Source of the DNA: Pedobacter sp. Leaf216
GTDB taxonomy: Bacteria; Bacteroidota; Bacteroidia; Sphingobacteriales; Sphingobacteriaceae
Direction: 5' to 3'
Length of the DNA stretch: 64,000 nt
Assembly: GCF_001421515.1 (NCBI RefSeq)
Contig: NZ_LMKM01000003.1
Span: 35,603 to 99,602, forward strand
The notes under the pieces were generated by a model that was given only the letters and a program-made list of their open reading frames with translations, was not told where the DNA came from and did not search any database. The translations under genes were made by a program, and so were the position numbers. Numbering within the stretch: position 1 is the stretch's first letter; the number at the start of each line of letters is the position of its first letter. Shown one piece after another: positions 25,661-34,372 of the stretch.

Positions 25661-27271
25661 ATGAAGAAACGTTATTTTGCTAAAGTAGGTGTTGCTGTTA
25701 CTTTTATTATTGCTATTACGTTTTCAAATTGTAAGAAGGCCATTTTGGCCGCTCCGGAAAATGTCGTTCCTCCCGAAACTGTTGGAGTAACCCCTCCACT
25801 AAGTGCCGAACCTTTTAAAGCTTTTCTTGGCGTAAATGCCTTCGAGTGGGATTATACCACTGAGGTTAACCACGGGCAAGTGGATGAAGCGAGGTTTCAG
25901 ATTATTAAATCCTTTTCAGGAATAAGGCACTATTTAGATTGGCAGCGGATAGAAAATAAGGAAGGATCGTTTACTTACAGCCCCTCACACTATGGGGATT
26001 GGGATTATGATCAGATTTATCAACGCATGAAGGATGCTGGTAAAGATGTTCTTATAGATTTAAAAGGTTGTCCGGATTGGCTTTTAGCCACATATCCTGT
26101 TGGTCAGCGTGATGGAGAAAACGTTCCTGCACCTTATGGTTTAAACCGGTCTCAACCTGCTACCTATATTAAACAGGCACGTGTGGGTTTTCAGCTTGCA
26201 GCCCGTTATGGTTCGAACAAAAATGTTGATAAAAGCTTACTTCTGGCCGATCCAACGGTAAGATGGAGAGATGATCCACAAAATTTGCCAAAAGCTGGTT
26301 TAGGGCTTATCACTTATATAGAATGTGATAATGAACGCGACAAATGGTGGAAAGGCCCGCTTGCACAGCAATCTGCAGAAGAATATGCAGCCAATCTTTC
26401 TGCTTTTTACGATGGCCATAAAGGTACGCTCGGTAAAGGAATTGGTGTAAAAAATGCCGATCCCAATATGATTGTTGTAATGGGCGGTATTGCTGATGCA
26501 AACCCTGAATTTGTACGCAAAATGGTTCAATGGTGTAAAACTAACAGGGGAACCAAGGCTAACGGGCAGATAGATTTATGCTTTGATGTTGTTAATTATC
26601 ATCAATACGCCAATGATGCTTTTAAAAATAATGGAAATGCAACAGTAGGTTTGGCACCCGAACTTTCAGATTTAGGTAAGGTAGCATCGCTTTTTAAAGA
26701 GTTTGCAAAATCAGTAAACGGCGGCATCCCGGTATGGGTAACGGAAACAGGTTATGATGTTGGCGAACATACCCCACAAAGGGCAATAAAAATTGGCAGC
26801 AAAAGTTCGATGATTACCCAGGCAGATTGGAACATGCGTACTGCACTTTTATATGCAAGATCAGGCATTTCCAAATGTATGTTTTACATGCTTGATAATG
26901 TGGATGTGAACAGCTGGACGCAATATAGTTCATCGGGCTTTATCAATCCAGATTTCTCACGCAGGCCTTCTGCCGATTATGTACTCCAGGCAAATAAATT
27001 GATAGGTGAATATCATTATTCATCAACAATTAGTAAAGATCCATTGGTTGATGTATACATGCTTAACGGCAAAAAAACTTTTGTGCTAACCATACCTGAT
27101 CAGGTAGGAAGATCGAAAACTTATGATCTTGATCTTGGATCGAGTAAAGAAGCCATTGTTTATAGTTTCGCTATCGGTAAAGATCAAATGGATGCTAAAA
27201 CAGTAGCAACCAAAAATGGCACTTTACAGATTTTAGTAACAGAAACCCCGATTTTTATACAGGCAAAATAA
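25661..27271 (+). CDS. Clan GH-A glycoside hydrolase, lipoprotein
   Basis: The 536-aa protein has a lipobox (FSNC, C24) and is a predicted lipoprotein. The catalytic domain starts at ~52 (FLGVNAFEWDY). The acid/base Glu lies in YIECDNERDKWW (E225, after Asn as in clan GH-A) and the nucleophile in VWVTETGYD (E362). Motifs such as HYLDWQRIENKEGSF and VVNYHQYAND resemble GH39/GH5-type beta-glycosidases; the exact family is uncertain. The final ~90 residues form a beta domain. Located between the two-component genes and the polysaccharide operon, it may trim or release that polymer. A strong terminator follows. Confidence 0.8.
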   Translation: MKKRYFAKVGVAVTFIIAITFSNCKKAILAAPENVVPPETVGVTPPLSAEPFKAFLGVNAFEWDYTTEVNHGQVDEARFQIIKSFSGIRHYLDWQRIENKEGSFTYSPSHYGDWDYDQIYQRMKDAGKDVLIDLKGCPDWLLATYPVGQRDGENVPAPYGLNRSQPATYIKQARVGFQLAARYGSNKNVDKSLLLADPTVRWRDDPQNLPKAGLGLITYIECDNERDKWWKGPLAQQSAEEYAANLSAFYDGHKGTLGKGIGVKNADPNMIVVMGGIADANPEFVRKMVQWCKTNRGTKANGQIDLCFDVVNYHQYANDAFKNNGNATVGLAPELSDLGKVASLFKEFAKSVNGGIPVWVTETGYDVGEHTPQRAIKIGSKSSMITQADWNMRTALLYARSGISKCMFYMLDNVDVNSWTQYSSSGFINPDFSRRPSADYVLQANKLIGEYHYSSTISKDPLVDVYMLNGKKTFVLTIPDQVGRSKTYDLDLGSSKEAIVYSFAIGKDQMDAKTVATKNGTLQILVTETPIFIQAK

Positions 27272-27297
27272 ATAGAAATTTAAATAGATTTTTTTAA

Positions 27298-27334
27298 ATG
27301 GATGATAGCAATAAACTATCGTCCATTTTTTTTT
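27298..27334 (+). terminator. Rho-independent terminator after the GH-A gene
   Basis: The 11-bp stem ATGGATGATAG / CTATCGTCCAT (one G·T pair) with a six-base loop is followed by nine T. Confidence 0.9.
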
Positions 27335-27751
27335 AAACTGCTTCCTTCAAGGTTTCTACTATTCAAGTAGATTCATTTAATATTATATTTCTTTTTTCGC
27401 TTTGGGTACTGGAGTTGCTACATCTGCTAACTTTTCGGTTTCGGTAGTCCTGCCATCCGCTTTATCCTGATGAAAAATCGGGATGCTCGCTCCTGTCCCT
27501 TAGTTTACTTAATACCGTACGATTATCTGAGCTCAGATTTAATAAAGTTTGAGTTTTTGCTTGTTAGTCTGAGCGGAGCCGAAGACTTAAGTATTTCGTT
27601 GGAAAAGCCTTTTTCACATCAAATTACCTAGCCCGATAACTGATCCTAATTAATCATTTTTCAGACTACAACAGGAAATCTCAGCCAAATATCTAACTAG
27701 CCAGTATTGAGTATTCTTATAATGTTTATTGCTGTTTTTTTTATTGATACT
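27335..27751. repeat. Gene-free region with degraded intergenic repeats
   Basis: TCCTGATGAAAAATCGGGATG near 27464-27484 forms a hairpin, and AGTCTGAGCGGAGCCGAAGA near 27570-27590 is the familiar Bacteroidota intergenic word GTCATTCTGAGCGAAG.CGAAGA in diverged form. No frame is supportable. Confidence 0.5.
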
Positions 27752-27791
27752 TAAGGGCTATTGAGCACTGGGGCTGTAAACAATAGCTTTG
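27752..27791 (+). promoter_or_regulatory. Promoter of the polysaccharide operon (extended motif)
   Basis: TAAGGGCTATTG ends at 27763. After 20 bases TAGCTTTG (27784-27791) is a perfect -7 box. The leader to the ATG at 27884 would be ~85 nt. It matches the other locus promoters in motif and spacing. Confidence 0.75.
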
Positions 27792-27883
27792 TAGGAGCTA
27801 AGGCTTAGGATCTAAACACGATTTGGCGTGTGGATTTAACTTTGAATGAGCCTTAATTTATATGAATATAAATACGATTAATA

Positions 27884-28426
27884 ATGATTTCTGAGGGGCA
27901 GAAACAATCACTTTATATCTTTCAAGATTGGAAGAACAATAAAGGAAATTTTAAGTCCCGTATGATCATGCTCTTCTACAGAATATCTTCAATAATATAT
28001 CGGTACAAAATTTTACGGTTTATTTTTTTCTGGTATTTACTGCTGTATAAGTTTGCTATTGGCTGGTTAATGAATGTTGGTATCAACTCAAGTGCTATTA
28101 TTGGTAAGGGCCTTAAAATTCAATATGGCTTCGGAACGGTGATTGGCAGCAATACCATAATCGGTGAAAACTGTAACATCAGGCAGCTTACCAACATCAG
28201 TTCTAAAATAAAAGAAAATGGAAGCTGTAGTAAGGCACCTAGAATTGGTAATAATGTAGATATAGGAATTAACGTGGTAATACTTGGTGATGTAAAAATT
28301 GGCAACAATGTAATAATAGGCGCCGGCTCGGTAATTACCAAAGATGTTGAGGATAACTGCGTAATGGTAGGTAATACCGCTACTGTGTTAAAGAAGAAAT
28401 ATATTATTTCAGTTGAAAATACATAA
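27884..28426 (+). CDS. Hexapeptide-repeat acetyltransferase (serine-acetyltransferase-like)
   Basis: This is a 180-aa left-handed beta-helix enzyme. After ~65 residues with a hydrophobic helix (FIFFWYLLLYKFAIGWL) come hexapeptide repeats (AIIGKGLKI, VIGSNTIIGENCNI, RIGNNVDIGINVVILGDVKIGNNVIIGAGSVI). It is CysE-like in sequence, but in polysaccharide loci such enzymes usually O- or N-acetylate sugar precursors. It is the first gene after the main plus-strand promoter, although a second promoter-like motif precedes the next gene. Confidence 0.88.
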   Translation: MISEGQKQSLYIFQDWKNNKGNFKSRMIMLFYRISSIIYRYKILRFIFFWYLLLYKFAIGWLMNVGINSSAIIGKGLKIQYGFGTVIGSNTIIGENCNIRQLTNISSKIKENGSCSKAPRIGNNVDIGINVVILGDVKIGNNVIIGAGSVITKDVEDNCVMVGNTATVLKKKYIISVENT

Positions 28427-28518
28427 TGATACCATCCCTATTTAATACTCCTTATTTATCCATAAAATTTTGATGAAAAATAATGCTTTAGTGCTTTTAG
28501 TACCCCATGTAGGGGGAT

Positions 28519-28565
28519 TAGCCCTATCGGGCTATTGATTAATGCTGGTGGATATATGACCTTTA
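28519..28565 (+). promoter_or_regulatory. Weak promoter-like motif before the pseudo-receiver gene
   Basis: TAGCCCtatcGGGCTATTG (28519-28537) contains the GGGCTATTG core inside an inverted repeat. Twenty bases later GACCTTTA (28558-28565) is a poor -7 box. The upstream half of the motif is conserved, the -7 half is not. Confidence 0.4.
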
Positions 28566-28638
28566 CGTCGATCTATGAAACCTATAAATCCTGCTAATTA
28601 TACTGAAGAATATTAACGTCAGCAATAGAAAAAACTCA

Positions 28639-29043
28639 ATGAAAAATCTTATTTTAAAGAACAGCATCAAAAGCTTTACCAAGAAACAAATCCTTCTTGT
28701 AGATGGAGGATTAAACCTTGGAAAGTTATTGAACTTCATTTTGGCACCAGAATATAGGCTAACCATTAAAACCAGTGGTATTGACGCACTAAGCTGGTTG
28801 GAAGAGGGTAACGACCCTGATCTGATCATTTCTAGTTTAAGAATGCCATATTTTGACGGGAAGGCATTTATTCAGAACCTTAAATGCAGCGGTTTCTACC
28901 GTAACACACCAATAATGGTACTTTCAGGAGAGGAAAACCTCGAAGAAAAAGTTAAAAGCATGGCTTTTAGAATCGATAGTTATATGGAAAAACCTTTCGA
29001 TCCAACTGTTTTGAAGACTCAGATCAGCAGGCTAATCGCATAA
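28639..29043 (+). CDS. Pseudo-receiver protein (phospho-acceptor Asp replaced by Ser)
   Basis: This is a 134-aa CheY-like domain. The fold is plain (QILLVDGG, PDLIISSLRMPYFDG, TPIMVLSG, SYMEKPFD) and the Ser and Lys switch residues are kept. The phospho-acceptor position, normally Asp in ..IISDLRMP, is Ser66 (codon AGT at 28834-28836), and one of the acidic-pocket residues is Gly (VDGG, 22-24). It therefore cannot be phosphorylated in the usual way. Its stop overlaps the start of the next gene by one base, so translation is coupled to the receiver-like/sugar-transferase fusion. It probably works as a constitutive protein-interaction module. Confidence 0.9.
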   Translation: MKNLILKNSIKSFTKKQILLVDGGLNLGKLLNFILAPEYRLTIKTSGIDALSWLEEGNDPDLIISSLRMPYFDGKAFIQNLKCSGFYRNTPIMVLSGEENLEEKVKSMAFRIDSYMEKPFDPTVLKTQISRLIA

Positions 29044-30116
29044 TGAATACTCCGAACAAAGATAGTGCTGTGGCCAATGTACGGTCGGTGTATTTTGGTA
29101 AATTGTTGAGAGACACGATTTTTGAGAGCCTGGGCGGCTGCACAAAAGAACTTATTTTTATTGATGATTTTCAATCTTATATCCAACAGCAAACTTTTTT
29201 AAGTCTGCCGGATTTGGTAATGATTGAAGTGGATGAAAACCCTGATTGGTTTAATCAGGTTTCTTACATCAGGCAACATCCTATCCTCAGTCATTTAATT
29301 GTTGTATTGATTGGTACAACAGAAAATGCAGATTGGCGCAAAAAAGCACTACAGGTTAGGGCTAACGACTATTACCTGCATCCATTTCCGCAGGATGATT
29401 TTATTGCCAGGATTGCTTTTTTGGTAAAATTTAAAGCCATAAAACCTAACGTACTCGAAATTTCTGCAGATATGCAAGAGCGCTATCAGATACCGCTAAG
29501 CAAGCGGGTGTTCGATATTGTTGCTTCGGGAATAGCATTGCTGTTATTAATGCCTTTGTTTATCATCATTGCGATTATGATCAGGCTCGAATCCAAAGGT
29601 GCTATTGTATATAAAAGCAAGAGAGTTGGGGCAGGATACAGGATTTTTGATTTTTATAAATTCAGATCCATGCGAAGTGATGCAGATCAGATGATTGGCC
29701 AGCTAGCCAACCTTAACCAATATGCCAACGAGGGCAACCCAAAGGGAAAATCAGCATTTGTTAAATTTTCTAACGATCCAAGGATTACTAAAATAGGGAA
29801 AATACTGAGAAAAACCAGTGTTGATGAACTTCCTCAATTGATTAATGTATTCATCGGAGACATGTCGTTAGTAGGAAACAGGCCTTTGCCACTTTACGAG
29901 GCCGAGCAGCTTACTACAAATAAATGGTCGACGAGATTTAACGGCCCTGCAGGGTTAACCGGCCTTTGGCAGATAAGCCGCCGGGGAAAAAAGGATATGT
30001 CTGAGAGTGAGCGTAAAGAACTGGATAACTATTACGCCAACCACTATTCTATTTTTCTCGACTTTAAAATTATTCTAAAAACATTACCCGCACTAATTCA
30101 AAAAGAAGATGTGTAA
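29043..30116 (+). CDS. Receiver-like domain fused to initiating sugar-phosphate transferase
   Basis: The protein has 357 aa. Residues ~14-130 are receiver-like: LPDLVMIEVDE places Glu62 at the phospho-acceptor position and ANDYYLHPFPQDDF places His113 at the Lys position. From 153 onward is a bacterial sugar transferase (monotopic phosphoglycosyl transferase): KRVFDIVASGIALLLLMPLF membrane helix, KFRSMRSDAD, and DELPQLINVF with GDMSLVGNRP. Such enzymes move a sugar-1-phosphate from a UDP-sugar to undecaprenyl phosphate and start repeat-unit assembly at the inner membrane. Fusion to a degenerate receiver suggests control of initiation by protein contact. Confidence 0.9.
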   Translation: MNTPNKDSAVANVRSVYFGKLLRDTIFESLGGCTKELIFIDDFQSYIQQQTFLSLPDLVMIEVDENPDWFNQVSYIRQHPILSHLIVVLIGTTENADWRKKALQVRANDYYLHPFPQDDFIARIAFLVKFKAIKPNVLEISADMQERYQIPLSKRVFDIVASGIALLLLMPLFIIIAIMIRLESKGAIVYKSKRVGAGYRIFDFYKFRSMRSDADQMIGQLANLNQYANEGNPKGKSAFVKFSNDPRITKIGKILRKTSVDELPQLINVFIGDMSLVGNRPLPLYEAEQLTTNKWSTRFNGPAGLTGLWQISRRGKKDMSESERKELDNYYANHYSIFLDFKIILKTLPALIQKEDV

Positions 30117-30150
30117 AAAACGTTCTATAAAATTATACAATTTATTTCCC

Positions 30151-30828
30151 ATGAAAATTTCATTCTTATTAATTATAGCCTTTAGTATTATCGGCTTTCA
30201 ATCTCAAGCCCAGCAAACAGTAATCGGCGCTGTTGATAACGCCGAGCTTACAAAATACATCGAACTTGCAAAAAAGAATTATGCAAAGCGAAAAGTGCAG
30301 CAAGCTACCACTGAGAGTTTTAAACAGGATATTGGCGCTGCAAAAATGTCTTATCTGGATATGTTTGGTGCATCATATATTTACCGTCCGCAAGGCAAAA
30401 CAGTTGTAGATCCGGTTAATCCTTACAATGTGAATGGTTTTCAATTAGGAATCAATTTTAACCTTGGGTCATTTTTGCAGAAGCCCTACAATGTAAAAAA
30501 AGCAAAGGCAAACTACATGATTGCCAAATATCAGGAACTTGATTTTGATAACGGATTAATTGTTGAAGTAAAGAAAAGATATTACGATTTTTTATTGCAA
30601 ACCAGCCTGCTAAAGGTTTATACTCAAAGTACTCAAGACAGTAAGGGGGTAGCCGAAAGTTCGAGATACAAATTTGAAAAAGGCCAGGTAACACTTGATG
30701 TATATAACCAATCGCGTATTGCGCAAACATCTGCCATTTCTTTACAGGTGCAGGCCGAATCTGATTATTTGAAAGCGAAAGATTTACTGGAAGAGGTGAT
30801 CGGTCAGCCATTATCAGAGGTTAAATAA
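30151..30828 (+). CDS. Short TolC-like outer-membrane protein
   Basis: The ATG at 30151 gives a clean signal peptide (MKISFLLIIAFSIIGFQSQA); an upstream in-frame ATG at 30109 overlaps the previous stop but puts 14 polar residues before it. The mature part has long amphipathic helices (VKKAKANYMIAKYQELDFDNGLIVEVK, in part) and beta-strand segments around YIYRPQG and FQLGINFNLGSF, as in one repeat of TolC. At about 225 residues it is roughly half of a usual TolC protomer. It lies between the initiating transferase and the co-polymerase, so it probably contributes to export across the outer membrane. Confidence 0.75.
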   Translation: MKISFLLIIAFSIIGFQSQAQQTVIGAVDNAELTKYIELAKKNYAKRKVQQATTESFKQDIGAAKMSYLDMFGASYIYRPQGKTVVDPVNPYNVNGFQLGINFNLGSFLQKPYNVKKAKANYMIAKYQELDFDNGLIVEVKKRYYDFLLQTSLLKVYTQSTQDSKGVAESSRYKFEKGQVTLDVYNQSRIAQTSAISLQVQAESDYLKAKDLLEEVIGQPLSEVK

Positions 30829-30842
30829 ATAAAAAAATCGTA

Positions 30843-32975
30843 ATGGATATCAAAATATTTTTAAAACTCATTAAGCGCTACAAATGGGTACTCATTTTAT
30901 CTCCGGTGCTTGTGGGGATAATTGCGTACGTTTTAGTTAAGCGAATTCCGAAACAGTATTATTCCGAAACGCAGATATCTACCGGATTACTAGATCCATC
31001 TAAAAAAGCAATAAGCAATCAGTCTGTAGATTTCTTTGCAGTTAATCAGCAATTTTCCAACATTATTGAAAAATTTGGAATGAAAAGGATGTTAGGCATT
31101 CTTAGCTATAACCTGATGATTCATGATTTGAGTGATGCCAAACATGCTTTTAGAGATCATTCAAAGTATTTAAAATCGATTGACGCAGCTTCGAGGGCTA
31201 AAATTCTCAGCATATTAAAAGTAAAACTGGCTACAAAATCGCTGCTAACTTTGCAGGATAACAATGGAGCCTATGCAATTTATGACTTGGCTGAAAATAT
31301 GGGCTATGGAGAAGATGCCTTAAGAAACAAACTCGAAATTGCCCATGCAGGTAACAGTGATCTTATTACAGTTGGCTTTACTTCTGAAGATCCAAATCTT
31401 TCGGCATTTGTGGTAAACAGCCTGAGCCAGGAATGTATCAATATCTACAGCTCTGATGTTTCTACCAACCAGAACAATGCAGCAGCCGTTTTGGATTCAT
31501 TGCTGAAGGTAAAAGAACTGGATATGAACAAGAAGAATTCTTCTTTATCTTCATTCAAAAAAACGAAAGGAGTATTAAACCTAAATGAGCAATCGGCAAC
31601 GGTTTACAATGAAATATCCAAATACGAAAGTCAGCGTGCAGAAATGCTTCGTACAATTGCATCAAACCAGGCCGCAATACGTACAATAATAGGCAAATTA
31701 AGAGGTGGAGATGCTTTTGTAAACGGAAGCAGTTATAGCGATAATAAAGCTATAGTAAATTTAAAAAGACAATTGGAATTGGCGAATAATGCCTACATAG
31801 ATGGCGGATTTAAAGTTTCGGGTCAAAGAAAGATCGACTCTTTAAACAGGTTGATTGCAGCCAGAAGCAATATGAATTCGGATGATGACGTTTTGGATCC
31901 ACGTACTTCGAAACAGGCACTGGTACAGCAGAAACTCGATTTGGAAATTAAGCTTCAACAAGCTAAAAGCAGTATGCAAACGGTTGATCATGAGTTAACT
32001 ACCTTAAGAGGAAGATACGCCAGTATGGTGCCCTACGATGCTGACATTCAGAACTATCAACGCGATGCTGATTTAGCCACAAAAGAATACATGGCTGCGC
32101 TTGATCAATCCAATCAAAGCAAAACGAGCAACAGTTTGGGTATGCATCTTAAAATTGAACAGGCAGGTTTGCCCGGTAAAGCATTGCGCTCTAAAAAAGT
32201 GTTATATGTAATGGGATCAAGCTTTGCTGGTTTTGGCTTATGTTTTGGAGTTTTACTACTGATGCTGGTGTTTGATCAGAAAATAAAAGATGTAGATAGG
32301 CTTAAACTTGCAACCGGATCTGAAGTGATCGGGAGTTTCAGTAAAATTACCACGGGCGAGCGCAATCCAAGTTTTATTTGGAATGATAACAGTGGTGTTA
32401 CGCATGATAATTATAAAAATGAGATCAGATCACTGAGGTTTGAGTTGCTAAAAAAAATGGATCAGAACAAAGAACAGGTGCTCGGCATTTCAAGTTTGTT
32501 GCCTAAGGAAGGAAAAACGCAGCTGGCCTATAACCTTGCATATTCTTTTGCTATGGTAGGCAGAAAAACCTTACTTATTGCTGAAGAACTACCGCTTGAA
32601 AATACTGAACAGAAAAAGATCGCATCAAGCCAGAGTTTCCAGAATTTTATCGTTAAACGTAAATTGCAAACTGAAGATCTGATAACGGTAATGACAAAAA
32701 ACGCTGTTAAAAAGTCGCTTTTAGAAACGCAAAGTCTTAAAAACCTGCGCAGTGCTTTTGAGGAACTTAGGAAAGAGTTCGATAATATTGTGATCGATAT
32801 CAGTAGTCTTCAAGATCTTAACCTAACAAAAGAATGGCTGCTGTTTGTAGATATGAGTGTAATGGTTTTCAGATCGGGCAACACCATTTCTGATGATCAA
32901 CGGAAACATATTGAATACATTAAACAGCAGCAGGGTTTTGCCGGTTGGGTTTTTTATGATCATCCGATAACCTAA
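30843..32975 (+). CDS. Wzz/BY-kinase-like polysaccharide co-polymerase
   Basis: The protein has 710 aa. It has an N-terminal Wzz domain with a transmembrane helix at ~15-31, a long periplasmic coiled-coil region (about 180-420), a second helix near 455-475 (VLYVMGSSFAGFGLCFGVLLL) and a cytoplasmic P-loop domain. The P-loop (LLPKEGKT, ~550-557) is intact. The Walker A' motif that should read hhhDxD is LLIAEE, Walker B is VIDISSL, and there is no C-terminal Tyr cluster (the end is WVFYDHPIT). It likely controls chain length while having lost tyrosine-kinase function. Confidence 0.85.
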   Translation: MDIKIFLKLIKRYKWVLILSPVLVGIIAYVLVKRIPKQYYSETQISTGLLDPSKKAISNQSVDFFAVNQQFSNIIEKFGMKRMLGILSYNLMIHDLSDAKHAFRDHSKYLKSIDAASRAKILSILKVKLATKSLLTLQDNNGAYAIYDLAENMGYGEDALRNKLEIAHAGNSDLITVGFTSEDPNLSAFVVNSLSQECINIYSSDVSTNQNNAAAVLDSLLKVKELDMNKKNSSLSSFKKTKGVLNLNEQSATVYNEISKYESQRAEMLRTIASNQAAIRTIIGKLRGGDAFVNGSSYSDNKAIVNLKRQLELANNAYIDGGFKVSGQRKIDSLNRLIAARSNMNSDDDVLDPRTSKQALVQQKLDLEIKLQQAKSSMQTVDHELTTLRGRYASMVPYDADIQNYQRDADLATKEYMAALDQSNQSKTSNSLGMHLKIEQAGLPGKALRSKKVLYVMGSSFAGFGLCFGVLLLMLVFDQKIKDVDRLKLATGSEVIGSFSKITTGERNPSFIWNDNSGVTHDNYKNEIRSLRFELLKKMDQNKEQVLGISSLLPKEGKTQLAYNLAYSFAMVGRKTLLIAEELPLENTEQKKIASSQSFQNFIVKRKLQTEDLITVMTKNAVKKSLLETQSLKNLRSAFEELRKEFDNIVIDISSLQDLNLTKEWLLFVDMSVMVFRSGNTISDDQRKHIEYIKQQQGFAGWVFYDHPIT

Positions 32976-32988
32976 CCTATAATATTTA

Positions 32989-34266
32989 ATGCAAAGAAGC
33001 ATATTTATAGTTCTTCTGGTTTATTGTTTCATTTTTGGAATACTTTTCCGTGAAATAGGAGGGTTGCCTTTCGGAATTTTTGTTGAGGGTTTTCTAGTGC
33101 TCACCATTATTGCGACTCTTGTTTGTAAGCCAGGCTTTGATGGCAAAAGTATCAATAACGATCTTTTTTATTCGCTGCTGATTTGGTTTGTGTTGAGTTT
33201 ACTCGAAGCATTAAACCCTGAAGCAAGTTTAATTGGATGGCTTGCAGAATTACGCAGTATAGCACTATATCCTTTTATAATGACCTGGCTAGCACTTGTT
33301 ATTTTTAAAACCCGAAAAGACCTTAATCTTTTTTTAATCATTATTATTTCGCTTTCGGTATTGGCAACTTTAAATGGCATTAAGCAATTATTTATTGGTT
33401 TATCGCCAGGAGAAAATGCATTTCTACAAGCAAATGCTGGTACTCACCTGCTTTGGGGAAGGTTACGGGTTTTTTCATTTTATACTGATGCAGGTCAGTT
33501 TGGGGCATCGCAGGCTCATATAGGCTTAATCGCATTGATATTATCTTTTGGTAAAATGAAATTATGGAAACGCCTGGCACTATTGGCCAGTTCGGCTTTT
33601 TGTATTTATGGCATGCTCATTTCGGGTACTCGCGGAGCACTTTTTGCGCTGTTGGTAGGCGGAGTAATCGCTATTGTACTGAGTAAAAACCTTAAGGCAA
33701 TTTTTCTTGGTGGTGCTACAGCAGTTGCATTGGTAAGCATTTTAATGTTTACACACATTGGTGATAATAACTATCAGATATACAGATTACGTACGGCCTT
33801 AAACCCTGAAGATGCCTCTTTAAATGTTAGGCTGATCAATCAGAATAATTTAAAAAGTTATATGGAAAGTCGCCCTTTTGGTGGCGGGCTAGGCAGTTTG
33901 GGATATAACGGAATACTCTATAATGGTGGTACTTATCTATCTACCTTCCCACCAGATAGCTTATTTGTGAAAATATGGGCCATGTATGGGGTTGTAGGCC
34001 TTACGGTATGGTTCTCCATTATGATGTTTATTTTGGGGAAATGCTGTGGTATCACCTGGTCAATCCGTGATAAAGATTTACGGATCAAACTCGTTGCACT
34101 AACCTCAGGCTTTGGCGGCGTACTGTTTTGCAGTTACGGAAACGAAGTGCTTAATACCATGCCCACTGCAATTGTGATTTACCTCTCGTGGGCTTTCATC
34201 TATAATGCCCGCCAAATGGATAAACCGATTGACGAACCAAAAGAATTAAACAATTTAGCTGCTTAA
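32989..34266 (+). CDS. O-antigen ligase/polymerase-family protein (Wzy-like)
   Basis: This is a 425-aa integral membrane protein with about ten hydrophobic helices. A large loop between residues ~255 and 330 contains RLINQNNLKSYMESRPFGGGLG. The Wzy_C-type signature appears as GTRGALFALLVGG near 212. In a locus with Wzx- and Wzz-like proteins, it is the probable polymerase that joins repeat units in the periplasm. A WaaL-type ligase is the alternative. Confidence 0.85.
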   Translation: MQRSIFIVLLVYCFIFGILFREIGGLPFGIFVEGFLVLTIIATLVCKPGFDGKSINNDLFYSLLIWFVLSLLEALNPEASLIGWLAELRSIALYPFIMTWLALVIFKTRKDLNLFLIIIISLSVLATLNGIKQLFIGLSPGENAFLQANAGTHLLWGRLRVFSFYTDAGQFGASQAHIGLIALILSFGKMKLWKRLALLASSAFCIYGMLISGTRGALFALLVGGVIAIVLSKNLKAIFLGGATAVALVSILMFTHIGDNNYQIYRLRTALNPEDASLNVRLINQNNLKSYMESRPFGGGLGSLGYNGILYNGGTYLSTFPPDSLFVKIWAMYGVVGLTVWFSIMMFILGKCCGITWSIRDKDLRIKLVALTSGFGGVLFCSYGNEVLNTMPTAIVIYLSWAFIYNARQMDKPIDEPKELNNLAA

Positions 34267-34267
34267 T

Positions 34268-34372
34268 ATGCCATTTGAATTTTTTGTTTTACCCGGATTG
34301 ATATGCTTTACCTATGCTTTTTATAAAGCATTGGGAAATGCTAAAAAAATACATACCCGCCATGATCAATAA
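34268..34372 (+). CDS. Possible 34-aa membrane-anchored peptide
   Basis: An ATG one base after the polymerase stop opens a 34-codon frame with a hydrophobic first half (FEFFVLPGLICFTYAFY) and a basic tail. Its stop overlaps the likely start of the glycosyltransferase (ATG at 34362). The tight stop-start spacing on both sides suggests translation coupling, but a peptide this short may be only a re-initiation relay. Confidence 0.35.
   Translation: MPFEFFVLPGLICFTYAFYKALGNAKKIHTRHDQ

Noticed and set aside
27884..28426. Cysteine-biosynthesis serine acetyltransferase (cysE)
   Set aside because: The position at the head of the polysaccharide operon and the shortened N-terminal part favour a sugar acetyltransferase; no cysteine genes are nearby.
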